Shown: piece by piece, positions 5,859 to 12,553 of the stretch
How the letters are laid out: each line of letters starts with the position of its first letter
Position numbering within the stretch: position 1 is the first letter of the stretch
NCBI GenBank assembly: GCA_964588665.1
Contig: CAZPQQ010000075.1
Location: forward strand, 1-15,391
DNA: 15,391 nucleotides
Direction: 5' to 3'
Source: UBA2160 sp964588665
GTDB lineage: Bacteria; Chloroflexota; Dehalococcoidia; Lucifugimonadales; UBA1123
The notes under the pieces: model-generated
What the model saw: only the letters and a program-made list of their open reading frames with translations
Told to the model about the DNA's origin: nothing
Databases searched by the model: none
Translations under genes and position numbers: made by a program

Positions 5859-6707
5859 ATGCTAGAATCGCGATGTCGCATGTCGTGGTCAGGCATCGCC
5901 AGCGACAATGTTGATCGCTCGATCGTGAAACCGCTTCAGGGAGAGGACCTCATCAACTCACGTTGGACCGCAAAACGAGGCGTGTTGAGCATGCTCGAAG
6001 ATATCGAGGGCTCGAGTGAGTTCGTGTGTTCCGTGTACATTACGCCGAAGTCGCTTACAGCGGGGGCTGTCCCGACGCCGGTCGACTGGCCGCACATGTC
6101 CGCACTCGAGGCTGCGCTCGACGGCACGGGCAGCTCCGACACCGGACTCGCGGTGTTCGTCGCTGAGAACAGAACGATTGCGGTCGCGCCTCCGTTTCCG
6201 CTGAGCGCCGATCTCGTCTGCGATGGGGCCGAAGTGACGCCGATGCGACGTCTGCTGCAATCGGAGCCAACTGTTGGCGTCGTGCTGCTTCGTTTGGGCC
6301 GGTATGCGGTCGGCGTGCTGAAAGGCGACAAGCTGGTTGCGTCCAAGACCGCGACGCGCCACGTGAAGAACCGCCACCGCGCCGGAGGTCAGTCGCAGCG
6401 CCGATTCGAGCGCAGCCGCGAGCGTCTGATCCGTGAACTCTATGACAAGACCTGCGAGATCGTCGGCGACATATTCTTACCGTATCGAGGCAGTATGGAC
6501 TACGTCACGCTCGGAGGCGAGAGGCACACGCTGGACGGTTTGCTTCTCCGCTGCCGTCGTCTGCGCGATATGAAGGGCAAAACCCTAGGTCGCCTGCTGC
6601 CCGTGGACAGTCCGAACCAGAAGGCGTTGCTGGGCATTGCGCGCGAGGTGTGGAAGAGCCGGGTCATCCGGTTTGGGGATGCGCGCGGTGAATCGCCGGA
6701 GGGTTAG
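5859..6707 (+). CDS. VLRF1 (Vms1/ANKZF1-like) peptidyl-tRNA hydrolase
   Basis: The 282-residue product resembles the bacterial VLRF1 family (acVLRF1), relatives of eukaryotic Vms1/ANKZF1 and of release factor eRF1. In eukaryotes these release nascent chains from tRNA on stalled 60S ribosomes. The key segment is HRAGGQSQRRFERSRERLI (residues 173-191). It contains a GGQSQ loop whose Gln would place water for ester hydrolysis, followed by the basic RRFERSR helix. The preceding TVGVVLLRLGRYAVGVLKGD strand pair and the N-terminal FVCSVYITP strand fit the fold. The likely role is ribosome rescue. The start is uncertain: ATG 5859, ATG 5880 and later GTG codons lack good ribosome sites. A TAGAAT at 5863-5868 could be a -10, which would favour a start at or after 5880. 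Family likeness begins near residue 20. Confidence 0.75.
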   Translation: MLESRCRMSWSGIASDNVDRSIVKPLQGEDLINSRWTAKRGVLSMLEDIEGSSEFVCSVYITPKSLTAGAVPTPVDWPHMSALEAALDGTGSSDTGLAVFVAENRTIAVAPPFPLSADLVCDGAEVTPMRRLLQSEPTVGVVLLRLGRYAVGVLKGDKLVASKTATRHVKNRHRAGGQSQRRFERSRERLIRELYDKTCEIVGDIFLPYRGSMDYVTLGGERHTLDGLLLRCRRLRDMKGKTLGRLLPVDSPNQKALLGIAREVWKSRVIRFGDARGESPEG

Positions 6708-6774
6708 GCGTGTTGCCGTTTCGGCAGGTGCAATGGTGTGTCGACGGTTGCACGGCATAGCTGGCGCGTCAAGG

Positions 6775-6807
6775 TCCTTCGACAGGGCTCAGGACGAACG
6801 GATGGGG
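6775..6807. repeat. REP-like dispersed repeat, copy A
   Basis: The stretch contains TTCGACAGGGCTCAGGAC followed by GAACGG. It closely resembles a short element that, from memory, is scattered through intergenic regions of many environmental bacteria (TTCGACAAGCTCAGGACGAA type). The arms GTCCT (6774-6778) and AGGAC (6791-6795) can pair as a hairpin. It is intergenic, 70 bases after the VLRF1 gene. Confidence 0.55.
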
Positions 6808-6870
6808 GTGGTTCTTGGGCGTAGGGCGGAGTATCTGACCCGATGCGACACATGTATGCTTGCGAGGTCT

Positions 6871-6902
6871 TCCCGATGGTGTCGGGACTCAGAACGAACG
6901 GG
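6871..6902. repeat. REP-like repeat, copy B (degenerate), with hairpin
   Basis: Bases 6883-6901 match copy A bases 6783-6801 at 16 of 19 positions, exactly 100 bases downstream. Next to the match is a perfect 6-bp inverted repeat, TCCCGA-TGGTG-TCGGGA (6871-6887). Because it lies 22 bases beyond the stop codon of the minus-strand SDR gene, the hairpin could also act as a weak terminator for that gene, though there is no T-run. Confidence 0.45.
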
Positions 6903-6923
6903 CGAAGAGGGCTTTCTCGGGCG

Positions 6924-7694
6924 TTACTGCGCGGTGTAGCCGCCGTCCACGGCGAGGGGGACGCCTGTCACGAAGGACGATTCGTCCGAGGCAAGGTAGA
7001 GGGCCACGTTGGCGATCTCCTCGGGTTTGCCGAAGCGGCCCATTGGGTGGCGATCCTCCAGGAAGCGGTAGACCTCGTCGTCTTCCTTCAGCATCGAGGT
7101 GAGGTTGGTGTCGACGAAGCCGGGGCAGATGCAATTGACGCGAATGTTCTTCGCTGCGGATGCGACTGCCAGGTTGCGGGTGAACTGCACCACTCCGCCC
7201 TTCGACGGATTGTATGGATTGAAGCCTGTGTCGAAACCGGCAGGGTACCCGACGAGGCCCATGATCGACGCCAGGTTGATGATAGAACCACCGCCTGTTT
7301 TCTCCATTTCGGGGACCGCGAACCAGGAGACCAGGTAGGTTCCCTTGAGGTTGACGTCGAGCACTTTGTCCCATATATCCTCGGGAGACGCGTCGGCTGC
7401 GAGTGCGTTTCGGCCGGACACCCCGGCGCTGTTTACGAGCACGTCGAGCTTGCCGAAGGCATCGACCGCGGCTTGCACCATTCGCTCAGCGTCGGCGCCG
7501 CTTGAGACGTCTCCGGTCACGACGGTGGCTTCGCCGCCAGCCGCCTCGACGGCTCTGGCGGTCTCGTCGGCGCTGGCTTTGTTCATGTCGGAGACGGCGA
7601 TCTTGGCACCCTCGCGGGCGAAGAGGACCGCGGATGCGCGCCCGATGCCGGACCCGCCGCCTGTGATCAACGCCACTTTGTCTGCTAGCCGCAT
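6924..7694 (-). CDS. Short-chain dehydrogenase/reductase (classical SDR)
   Basis: This 256-residue protein is a classical SDR, normal in length. It shows the cofactor motif TGGGSGIG (residues 11-18), Asp36 at the end of strand 2 (favouring NAD over NADP), GDV (61-63), NSAG (88-91) and the catalytic set Asn115, Ser143, Tyr161 and Lys165 (YNPSK). PGFVDTNLT (residues about 194-202) and the C-terminal GVPLAVDGGYTAQ are family-typical. It oxidises or reduces an alcohol/ketone; the substrate cannot be told (3-oxoacyl reductase, glucose dehydrogenase-like or sugar alcohol type are all possible). ATG 7694 has GGGGAGG 7 bases upstream; the longer open frame to 7835 is not needed. The gene is transcribed away from the Ubl operon and has no obvious functional link to it. 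Confidence 0.9.
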   Translation of the reverse strand: MRLADKVALITGGGSGIGRASAVLFAREGAKIAVSDMNKASADETARAVEAAGGEATVVTGDVSSGADAERMVQAAVDAFGKLDVLVNSAGVSGRNALAADASPEDIWDKVLDVNLKGTYLVSWFAVPEMEKTGGGSIINLASIMGLVGYPAGFDTGFNPYNPSKGGVVQFTRNLAVASAAKNIRVNCICPGFVDTNLTSMLKEDDEVYRFLEDRHPMGRFGKPEEIANVALYLASDESSFVTGVPLAVDGGYTAQ

Positions 7695-8001
7695 CCTGTG
7701 CCTCCCCGATTGCCTTTGAAGCCGTGACAACGACTCGGGCTTGTGTAGTCGGACCCAGGCGTAATTGAGTCGAAATCGTGTACATGTTACATCACCGTCG
7801 CCGCTGCGGCTGGTCTCGTGGCATCTCCGCGCCAAATATCGTCTGGGACGCGACGGCGCCGCTGTTATTGCGCGTGGCGAGCCGTAGGCGATTGAGCATT
7901 GACCCGACGCACGGTATAATCGCTCAGAGGCGAGTGAGTAAACGTGCCTACTGCTGGTTTATATACTCAGTGAAGCCGGAAATGTAAGGAGGGCCAACGC
8001 C
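7695..8001. other. Divergent intergenic region before the Ubl operon
   Basis: These 307 bases separate the SDR gene (minus) from the Ubl gene (plus). They hold the strong Ubl-operon promoter at 7892-7920 and the AAGGAGG ribosome site at 7986-7992. I find no clear SDR promoter and no convincing small gene. Confidence 0.6.
7892..7920 (+). promoter_or_regulatory. Near-consensus promoter of the Ubl conjugation operon
   Basis: TTGAGC (7892-7897) and a perfect TATAAT (7915-7920) are separated by exactly 17 bases. Transcription would begin near 7927, leaving a leader of about 75 bases before the Ubl ATG at 8002, longer than for the other promoters here. A second, weaker -10-like TATACT lies at about 7963-7968, closer to the gene. 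Confidence 0.72.
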
Positions 8002-8292
8002 ATGGGCATGGTCAAAGTCCAACTTGTAGACATGGTAAACGGAGAGTCGCTGACTACGCCGGATCAACCCGCCGAACTCGATGACGCCATCGAGGCTGCC
8101 GAGTTGGTTCAGCAGATACTGAATTTCGTGGGGCAACTCCCGGAGGGTCATCTGGTCGATCCTAAAGCGACCAAGATCGTGAACAAGTCCAGACGGGCGG
8201 AGTTGAGTTCCAACCAGACGCTGTCCGATGTAGGCACGGAGACTGGCGATACGCTGGCCTTGTACTACAGCACGGTGTTCGGCCGGGTCTGA
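8002..8292 (+). CDS. Ubiquitin-like modifier (beta-grasp Ubl, YukD-like)
   Basis: This 96-residue protein is the right size for a single beta-grasp domain and opens the operon. Visible elements are strand 1 (VKVQLVDMVNG, residues 4-14), a central helix (about 27-44, AIEAAELVQQILNFVGQLP), a strand with KIVNKSRRAELS (58-69), then QTLSDVGTETGDTLALYYS (72-90). That last block is the classic L-x-D-x-G-(x)-x-GD-x-L-x-(V/L) ubiquitin-fold signature. It resembles YukD/EsaB-type Ubls. The C-terminus is STVFGRV, with no Gly-Gly. If it is conjugated, cleavage after the single Gly94 would be needed, or the last residue is used as it is. AAGGAGG lies 9 bases before ATG 8002. Being first behind a strong promoter suits a protein needed in excess. 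Its role as modifier is inferred from the downstream E1, E2 and JAMM genes. Confidence 0.8.
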   Translation: MGMVKVQLVDMVNGESLTTPDQPAELDDAIEAAELVQQILNFVGQLPEGHLVDPKATKIVNKSRRAELSSNQTLSDVGTETGDTLALYYSTVFGRV

Positions 8293-8305
8293 AGTCCGGT
8301 CGTAC

Positions 8306-9121
8306 GTGACCGACTCGCCAACTGGCAAGTCATTACTGCCCCATCGTACCTGTGCGGGCGCTTCGGGACGGGTGAAACGCGAACCACACAGAATCCGGGT
8401 GTTGCAGGAAATCATGCGTTCAATCAGAGACCAACGCCTCAGCAACGACTACGAAGAGCTCATTCGCCTGGCGCGGCAGCTCAACCAGGGCGGCTGCACC
8501 AAACTTGAGGTCACTCCCACCGGGGGAAGGCCGTACCAGGCATACAACTTGTACTTCCATTGCGCAGCGTATGTCGACGAGCTGGGTACGGTGCGACAAC
8601 GTCACCAACTCTTTCTTGAGTTCCCGAGAGCCTACCCGCTGGAGGCGCCGCCGACGTTCAAGCGTGTGTCGCCGCTGTTCCATCCCAACATCTACCCGCA
8701 CGGCGTGTTTTGTCTGGGCTTCGAGGGCGAGCGAAAATGGCGTTCGGGCATCTCGCTCGAAAGCCTGGTGTTGCACGTCAGCCGCCTGATCAGGTTCGAT
8801 CCTGACTGGGTGAACCTTGACCCGCCTGCCAATCGAACCCAGAATTTCTGGCAGGACTGGATAGCCAAGTACGCCCTGCCCGCCGACAGCGATCCGTTCG
8901 TTCTAGGAGACGAGCCCGAAATTTCACGGGCCAGATCTGCTCCGGAGCGGGCTGAAGAAAGCCCCAGGCAGATTCCGACGCCGCCAGCCAGGCGCGCGAT
9001 ACGAATCGGCACAAATCGAACGTCACCCGGCGCCGACCCTGACGCTCCCCCGTCTGGAGGCGCTCGGAGGCAACGGCCGTCCGGCCCAATCCGCATTTCA
9101 CGGAACGCTCCGGGGTCGTGA
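8306..9121 (+). CDS. E2-like ubiquitin-conjugating enzyme (UBC fold, active Cys)
   Basis: The protein (271 residues from the GTG at 8306) carries a UBC fold at about residues 38-190. The core reads FPRAYPLEAPPTF (106-118), then HPN (126-128) and GVFCLG with Cys136. This is the order and near-usual spacing of the eukaryotic E2 active site, where HPN Asn stabilises the transition state and Cys carries the Ubl thioester. Trp145, the helix ISLESLVLHVSRLI (149-162) and LDPPANRTQNFW (171-182) match later E2 elements. A Pro/Arg-rich, probably disordered tail (about 205-271) ends with SGPIRISRNAPGS, a motif shared with two other operon proteins. The true start may be ATG 8414 (AGGAA just upstream), because the first 36 residues look unconserved. 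It follows the Ubl by 13 bases. Confidence 0.88.
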   Translation: MTDSPTGKSLLPHRTCAGASGRVKREPHRIRVLQEIMRSIRDQRLSNDYEELIRLARQLNQGGCTKLEVTPTGGRPYQAYNLYFHCAAYVDELGTVRQRHQLFLEFPRAYPLEAPPTFKRVSPLFHPNIYPHGVFCLGFEGERKWRSGISLESLVLHVSRLIRFDPDWVNLDPPANRTQNFWQDWIAKYALPADSDPFVLGDEPEISRARSAPERAEESPRQIPTPPARRAIRIGTNRTSPGADPDAPPSGGARRQRPSGPIRISRNAPGS

Positions 9122-9158
9122 ACCACGTCCGGAGCCTCCTGAACAAAGCGAGCTTCGT

Positions 9159-9752
9159 ATGGAAGTAAGCCTGTCCCGCCATCCGATCCCGTACCAGCTT
9201 CCACTCGGGAGTGACGGATACGAGCGCATCGTCGCCGACGGGACGATCGCCTCTAAGCAACTGCTCGTGTTTCTTTCGCACGACGTATACGATTTCATTC
9301 GCGCCCAGTCGCGCGAATACGCGCCGCAAGAGATCGGCGGCGTGCTGCTGGGCCAGTACTGCATCGACAACGACACCAGGTTCGTGATCGTGCCGACGGC
9401 CGTGGCATGCGATCTGGGTTCGGCCACGCCGGTCAGCATCCAGTTTCCGCCCGAGTTCTGGCAGCAGGTCGAGGAGGTTCACTCCTCCGAGTTTCCGGGT
9501 CTGTTGCGCATCGGTCCGTATCATTCGCATCCGGGATACGGAGTCAATCCTTCGGGCACCGACCATGCGACGATACTTGGCGCATTCTCAAAACCGCACC
9601 ACATTAGCCTGATCTACGACCCGCACGCGGACCAGATCGGCTACACATGCTGGGATGACGGCGCGCTCAACCCCCCCTCGGGTTGTTTCGTCTACGAGCA
9701 CCGAAAACCCGAAGACCTGGTCAAGCAACTTATGGACGCGCGTCCCGACTAG
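9159..9752 (+). CDS. JAMM/JAB metallopeptidase (deconjugase or Ubl-processing)
   Basis: This 197-residue protein has an intact JAMM zinc-peptidase site: Glu58 in EIGGVLLG, then His122 and His124 in YHSHPGYGVNPSGTD, with Ser132 and Asp135 (H-x-H-x7-S-x2-D). The family includes the proteasomal deubiquitinase Rpn11, AMSH and archaeal or bacterial Ubl-processing JABs. It has no accessory domain. Here it would cut isopeptide bonds between the Ubl and its targets, trim the Ubl C-terminus, or both. Trimming is attractive because the Ubl lacks a terminal Gly-Gly. The ATG at 9159 is preceded by GCGAG. Gaps of 37 bases on either side place it firmly in the operon. Substrate choice is inference; the catalytic motif is seen directly. 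Confidence 0.93.
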   Translation: MEVSLSRHPIPYQLPLGSDGYERIVADGTIASKQLLVFLSHDVYDFIRAQSREYAPQEIGGVLLGQYCIDNDTRFVIVPTAVACDLGSATPVSIQFPPEFWQQVEEVHSSEFPGLLRIGPYHSHPGYGVNPSGTDHATILGAFSKPHHISLIYDPHADQIGYTCWDDGALNPPSGCFVYEHRKPEDLVKQLMDARPD

Positions 9753-9789
9753 GACCCGTGTCGCTGCCGGGTCCCCATGAGAGGGATGT

Positions 9790-11238
9790 TTGTTGGGCGA
9801 GCAACTTCAGATATTCGTACGATCCCCGGGTGGAGCTCGGTTCTTCACGTGGGAGCCGCTAACGGCTGACACCCCGGTCGCCGCCCTCGTCGAATCGCTA
9901 CAGGCCGAGTACCCGCACAGTCAACACGGGCCTATCGACTTGATCGACGAATCGTCCGGCAAGCTGGTGGGCCCGGACGTTCCCGCGCAGGCCGTGGCCG
10001 ATCGACTTCTCGTGGCTCGTACGAGGTACGTCAGCGACGCAATCGAGCAACTCAAGGCGTTGCACCGTCAAGAAGGCGCCGCTTTCGCCTACTGCCACGA
10101 GCCCGGGTCGTCCACGTTGGAGTTGGAGTTTCGGTCGCCAGGCTTGGACCAAGTGGACTCGTTGGATGGGAACGGCATACTGGTCAAGGGGCACCATCGC
10201 GCCTTGCTGATCCTCCCCAGAGGTTTTCCTGAGAATCAGCCGCGGATTTTGTGGCTGTCGTCGGTCTTTCATCCGAACCTGGCACCCGATGTAGAGGTTT
10301 GGCCCCCGCATTACGATTGGGCGAACGCGCCGACGCTGTTGGGACTCATTAGAGCGTTGATTGAAACTTTAGCGGGCGCATCGGTTCAACTCGGCCGGCG
10401 GTTCAGCATTCGCCGTCGTGGCGAACTCAACCCGCGGGCCGCGCGCTGGTATCGACGGAATCGACGAGCCGTGGCGGCACTGGCGGCGTGCGCGCGTCAT
10501 GACGCCCATGCGCCGATGGACGCTTATCCGCTCGACTCAGCGACCGTCGACTGGGAGCTCCAAGGCCAACTGAACGGCAGCGATGCGACGGTCTTCCTGT
10601 CGAGAAAGGCCATGGAAGGCATTCCGGAGTTTGGGGCTCGGGGTCCGGCATGGTTGATCGGGAAAAAAGGACGGCATGGACAGGCCGACTGGCTGTATGT
10701 TGCTTACGTCACCTCTCGGGTCCAGCAAGGATCGTCAGGAGCGCCGGTCGATGCGATCGGCATCTTGCGAGGGACCGAAGAGAGCGACGCGTCCTCATCG
10801 CGCGATACATTACCGCTCGATGCTCACTTGCGCGGCGGCGACGTCGTCCTGCGCGTCGCCTCCGGGGACTTGGCCGGGTACATGGTGGAGGTTGACGGGG
10901 TCTCGTCCGCGGAACAGTCTTCGCCGTCAATCCAGGCGTTCGGACGACCCATCACGATTCGAGGACCGTCTGTGGAGCAAGCCGATGAAACGACCGATGC
11001 AGCCGAACCCGGAGCGCCGCCGGAGGACGCCGATGGAGCGTGCCGTCTGCTCCCGCGCGATCTGGAGGCGCCCATTTGCATGTACTGCGGTATCGTTTGT
11101 GTTCGGAGTGAGGATTGGGGCGCCTGTGCGGATTGTGGTTTCGTAATGCATGCCGAATGTTTACACCAACTGGGAGGGTGTCCGAATACGGATTGCCCGC
11201 GCAGCGTTCTCGAGCACCGGTCGGCGGCTTCTCCGTGA
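9790..11238 (+). CDS. Ubl / inactive-E2 (UEV-like) / RING-like fusion, candidate E3
   Basis: This 482-residue protein combines several parts of a ubiquitin pathway. Residues 5-78 look like a second Ubl domain (LQIFVRSPGGARFFTW, ending GPDVPAQAVADRLLVA). Residues about 80-230 are E2-like: ILPRGFPENQPRI (141-153), HPN (161-163) and LNPRAARWYRRN (213-224). The catalytic Cys position, ten residues after the His, is Trp171, so this is a UEV-type inactive E2. Residues about 255-395 are unassigned but share a faint pattern with the neighbouring JAMM protein. The C-terminus holds a RING-like binuclear zinc finger: Cys430, Cys433, Cys446, Cys449, His454, Cys457, Cys464 and Cys469. I infer an E2 cofactor plus E3 in one chain. 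The start is TTG 9790 (TTG 9793 also possible) with GAGAGGG nearby. Confidence 0.78.
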   Translation: MLGEQLQIFVRSPGGARFFTWEPLTADTPVAALVESLQAEYPHSQHGPIDLIDESSGKLVGPDVPAQAVADRLLVARTRYVSDAIEQLKALHRQEGAAFAYCHEPGSSTLELEFRSPGLDQVDSLDGNGILVKGHHRALLILPRGFPENQPRILWLSSVFHPNLAPDVEVWPPHYDWANAPTLLGLIRALIETLAGASVQLGRRFSIRRRGELNPRAARWYRRNRRAVAALAACARHDAHAPMDAYPLDSATVDWELQGQLNGSDATVFLSRKAMEGIPEFGARGPAWLIGKKGRHGQADWLYVAYVTSRVQQGSSGAPVDAIGILRGTEESDASSSRDTLPLDAHLRGGDVVLRVASGDLAGYMVEVDGVSSAEQSSPSIQAFGRPITIRGPSVEQADETTDAAEPGAPPEDADGACRLLPRDLEAPICMYCGIVCVRSEDWGACADCGFVMHAECLHQLGGCPNTDCPRSVLEHRSAASP

Positions 11239-11276
11239 CCGAGACCGGAGCGCGGCAGCGTAGCTGAAGGATCGCC

Positions 11277-12527
11277 ATGGTAGAACCGATAGACATAGCA
11301 AACCAACGGCCGGAGTCGTCCGTCGAGGAGATGGACTCGGACCTTAGGCATGAGATCGATCTAGTCGACAGACTGCTCAACATCGACGAGAAGATTCGTC
11401 ACATGGAGGGAGTCGCCGAGCATCTGGAATCGACCTCGGCGAGATTCTCGAGCCACCCGGCGACGCGGCAACTGAAAACCGAAGTCAACGACAGGCTATT
11501 CGATCTGCGCAACACGGAGCAACAGCTCACGCGAATCGAAGAACAGCTTGGTCAGCATGCCGCCGAGCCGGTGGACCTGACGTTGCAACAAACCCTCAAT
11601 GTCGTACGAATTCTTCAAAGCGTGGCGGAGACGATCCCAGACGATGAACGAATTGCTGACGTCTCCACGAGCGTTTGCGAAGGGTTGGAGTTGTTCGTCA
11701 CATCCGTTCTGCCCTCGGTTGAATCTGAGGACGACGACGGTTCGTCCGACGGGCCAAGTCCGGCGGACCTCACCATGGCGCTCGAGGTGATCGAGGCCAT
11801 CCGAGCCTGTCCGGGCGGAGACCGTACGGCCATCTACAGGTCGTTGCGCCAGCAGTTCCTGGACTCCGCGTGCTACTCGGCCTGGAAACGGGTGAACCGC
11901 CTGCCTGACATGCAGCTGGACCTCGCCACGAAAAAGGAGTATCTGCACGGCGCCCTGACGATCTGGCAGCTACTGCCGGACCTGAGCGAAAACGCGGGCA
12001 GCCCGCGTCTCAGCCGGCTCCCCGACGAGATGCACCGCGCCGTCCAACAAGTGCTGCTGCGTCACGTGATCGGCACGGTTGAGACCGGGGATCTGGACAG
12101 CCTCGTTGAAACGGCGCTTCTTACCAAGGAACTCTCCGACGAATATCTGGGGATGATACCAGCCATATCGCTGCCGGACGCTCAATCAGCTCTGGGAATT
12201 CAAGCGGCTGAAGCGATCGTTCGGAGGATCAGGGTCGAGTTGTCGGCCCTCGGCTCTCAACGCGAACTGGAGCTGTGCCTGAGCGTGGTGTCGATTCTGA
12301 GAACCGTGGCGGCACTCGAAGACGACGAGCGCATAGCGGAACTCGCCCGTCCGATATCGCGCGCGAAATGGCGGTTGAGATTCTTCGACGGTCTGAGGAC
12401 ACTTCGCCGGGCTTCACTGCCGACCTTCATCGGACTGGTGGGACTCGGAGCGCTGACTGCCGGTTACATCGGGCTGGCCGTGCTGATTCAACGCCTTTAC
12501 GAAATCAATCTTCCACTCGCCCCGTGA
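11277..12527 (+). CDS. Helical tail-anchored membrane protein of the Ubl operon
   Basis: I do not recognise a family for this 416-residue protein. The N-terminal 110 residues are strongly charged and helical (RHEIDLVDRLLNIDEKIRHM, then repeated Leu/Glu/Arg heptad-like spacing to about 98), suggesting coiled coil. An acidic linker rich in Asp and Ser (about 143-156) follows, then a helical domain up to about 375. A single membrane segment near the C-terminus (about 384-404, FIGLVGLGALTAGYIGLAVL) is preceded by basic residues (LRTLRRAS) and followed by only about 12 residues. That is tail-anchor topology, with the bulk in the cytoplasm. No signal peptide is present. Its place between the E3-like fusion and the E1 suggests it tethers the conjugation machinery to the membrane. 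ATG 11277 follows the previous gene by 38 bases; the ribosome site is GAAGGA. Confidence 0.7.
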   Translation: MVEPIDIANQRPESSVEEMDSDLRHEIDLVDRLLNIDEKIRHMEGVAEHLESTSARFSSHPATRQLKTEVNDRLFDLRNTEQQLTRIEEQLGQHAAEPVDLTLQQTLNVVRILQSVAETIPDDERIADVSTSVCEGLELFVTSVLPSVESEDDDGSSDGPSPADLTMALEVIEAIRACPGGDRTAIYRSLRQQFLDSACYSAWKRVNRLPDMQLDLATKKEYLHGALTIWQLLPDLSENAGSPRLSRLPDEMHRAVQQVLLRHVIGTVETGDLDSLVETALLTKELSDEYLGMIPAISLPDAQSALGIQAAEAIVRRIRVELSALGSQRELELCLSVVSILRTVAALEDDERIAELARPISRAKWRLRFFDGLRTLRRASLPTFIGLVGLGALTAGYIGLAVLIQRLYEINLPLAP

Positions 12528-12553
12528 GCGCTGTGGAGCATCGAGCCCGATAG

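Noticed and set aside
7776..7800. TGTACATGTTACA as an operator upstream of the SDR gene
   Set aside because: Only 4-bp outer arms are symmetric and no promoter elements align with it convincingly.
8790..9566. 258-codon open frame on the minus strand opposite the E2 and JAMM genes
   Set aside because: It is Arg/Ala-rich with no recognisable domain and overlaps two genes whose catalytic motifs are intact on the other strand. It is a high-G+C shadow frame.
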